Part shown: positions 63,331 to 64,000 of the stretch, one piece after another | Numbering within the stretch: position 1 is the stretch's first letter | How the letters are laid out: every line of letters begins with the position of its first letter | Assembly (NCBI GenBank): GCA_020740775.1 | Contig: JAHEWK010000016.1 | Coordinates: forward strand, 1,488,001 to 1,552,000 | DNA from: Ilyonectria destructans | Taxonomy: Eukaryota; Ascomycota; Sordariomycetes; Hypocreales; Nectriaceae | Direction: 5' to 3' | DNA length: 64,000 nt | Made by a program: the position numbers and the translations under genes | The notes under the pieces: generated by a model | What the model saw: only the letters and a program-made list of their open reading frames with translations | Databases searched by the model: none | Told to the model about the DNA's origin: nothing

Positions 63331-64000
63331 GCTGTTAATATTAGATTAGAACTTAGCCTGTAGTTTAGCATAAATATAGACAACTTGAGACCTAGAAGCA
63401 ATCTAAACGAGTAATATCTATTTGGGGCCTATATGCTTCATTATGTAGCCACTTAAGCAACAGCTGAAACCTGGAAAGGTCCAACTGCCCTACCAAGATA
63501 GGTCCTCTGAATAGCCTCACTCTTAACCTAATGGAATTGCCACACTGGAGTCAATGAACCCAGACCATCCAGGCATCTGGCATTTATAGAAAAGGCTAAC
63601 TGCGGGATTGATGGGTGGGGAGACGTAGCGCACACTCTGAATAAACTCGCACAAGTATCCTGACATTAGTGAGTCACAAGCAAAACCAAAGTCAGAGGTT
63701 TGGCCGAAAGATCAGCTATCCATATCCCACAAACTTCCAGTCCCAACAAACCTTGATTTCTTTCAGGAATAAATACAGCAGCTCCCCCCTCCATAGCTTG
63801 TAGAATCTCCCATCTCCATCCCTTCCTTTCCTCTCCTTCCCTTCCCCCCATGCCCCCTCCACCACACAACAAACCAGTCTCCGCCCAGCAGTACAATTAA
63901 TCCATCCCCAGACATGGTTCAGCATCAGCGCAGCATCCAGTAGGGGTATTGAGGGAGGGGACAGGGCTTTCTTCTTCACACCACCAGCAAGCCGGTAGAC
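63331..64000. other. Right flank of normal composition, no gene assigned
   Basis: Base composition is normal again. Short minus-strand frames at 63666-63896 and 63716-63979 look like chance. A C/T-rich stretch (about 63808-63862) resembles the pyrimidine-rich 5' regions of the genes at the left, so a plus-strand gene may start beyond the window. Confidence 0.4.

Noticed and set aside
63666..63979. Two overlapping minus-strand frames at the right edge
   Set aside because: They lie opposite a C/T-rich stretch that gives Gly/Glu/Arg runs; no domain and no splice logic.

Overview
The window comes from a filamentous ascomycete (Pezizomycotina, probably a Sordariomycete). The genes have short introns (52-66 nt) with GT...AG ends and CTAAC/CTGAC-like branch sites. 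The proteins are fungal housekeeping proteins, and a very long AT-rich block carries the signature of repeat-induced point mutation (RIP): CpA and TpG are almost absent and pol genes are riddled with stops. The species cannot be fixed from the sequence alone.

Left part (1-9.9 kb, normal base composition). Four genes are well supported. A mitochondrial large-subunit ribosomal protein uL10m (minus) and the 26S proteasome ATPase Rpt5 (plus, four exons) are divergent and share a promoter of about 450 bp. Next comes a secretory Ish1/Msc1-type stress protein (plus, three exons) with eight Ish1 repeats, a signal peptide and a C-terminal REEL, preceded by two CRE-like TGACGT sites. Convergent with it is the ribosome-biogenesis WD40 protein Erb1/BOP1 (minus, two exons). 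Its start codon lies about 230 bp from the edge of the AT-rich block.

Middle part (about 9.9-63.3 kb). This 53-kb AT-rich block has no open frame longer than about 60 codons. It is a nest of RIP-degraded transposable elements that can be partly dissected from LTRs, target-site duplications (TSDs) and relic reverse-transcriptase motifs. It holds: four copies (here called A, B, C, D) of one Ty3/Gypsy family of about 7.3 kb with 226-bp LTRs; a second Gypsy element (G, 7.67 kb, 182-bp LTRs, TSD ATATT) and a degenerate relative (I); solo LTRs of a 213-bp family (H); solo LTRs of a variant of the A-D LTR; two miniature LTR elements (T1, T2, about 0.6 kb, TRIM-like); and a 1.1-kb non-LTR-like family (repeat B, five copies plus fragments) with 11-15-bp TSDs and an internal 12-bp minisatellite. 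The nesting order can be read: repeat B went into Gypsy A, Gypsy B then went into that repeat B copy (TSD TCTAA), and Gypsy C went into A (TSD TTTTT). Gypsy B keeps visibly more G+C than A, which fits its younger age. A 430-bp polypyrimidine tract at about 46.0-46.4 kb stands out as a GC-rich island in the block.

Right part (63.3-64 kb) returns to normal composition, with no gene I can support. No tRNA, rRNA, CRISPR array or bacterial-type feature was seen. The block may be a pericentromeric or centromeric segment or a heterochromatic isochore; the sequence alone cannot decide between these.
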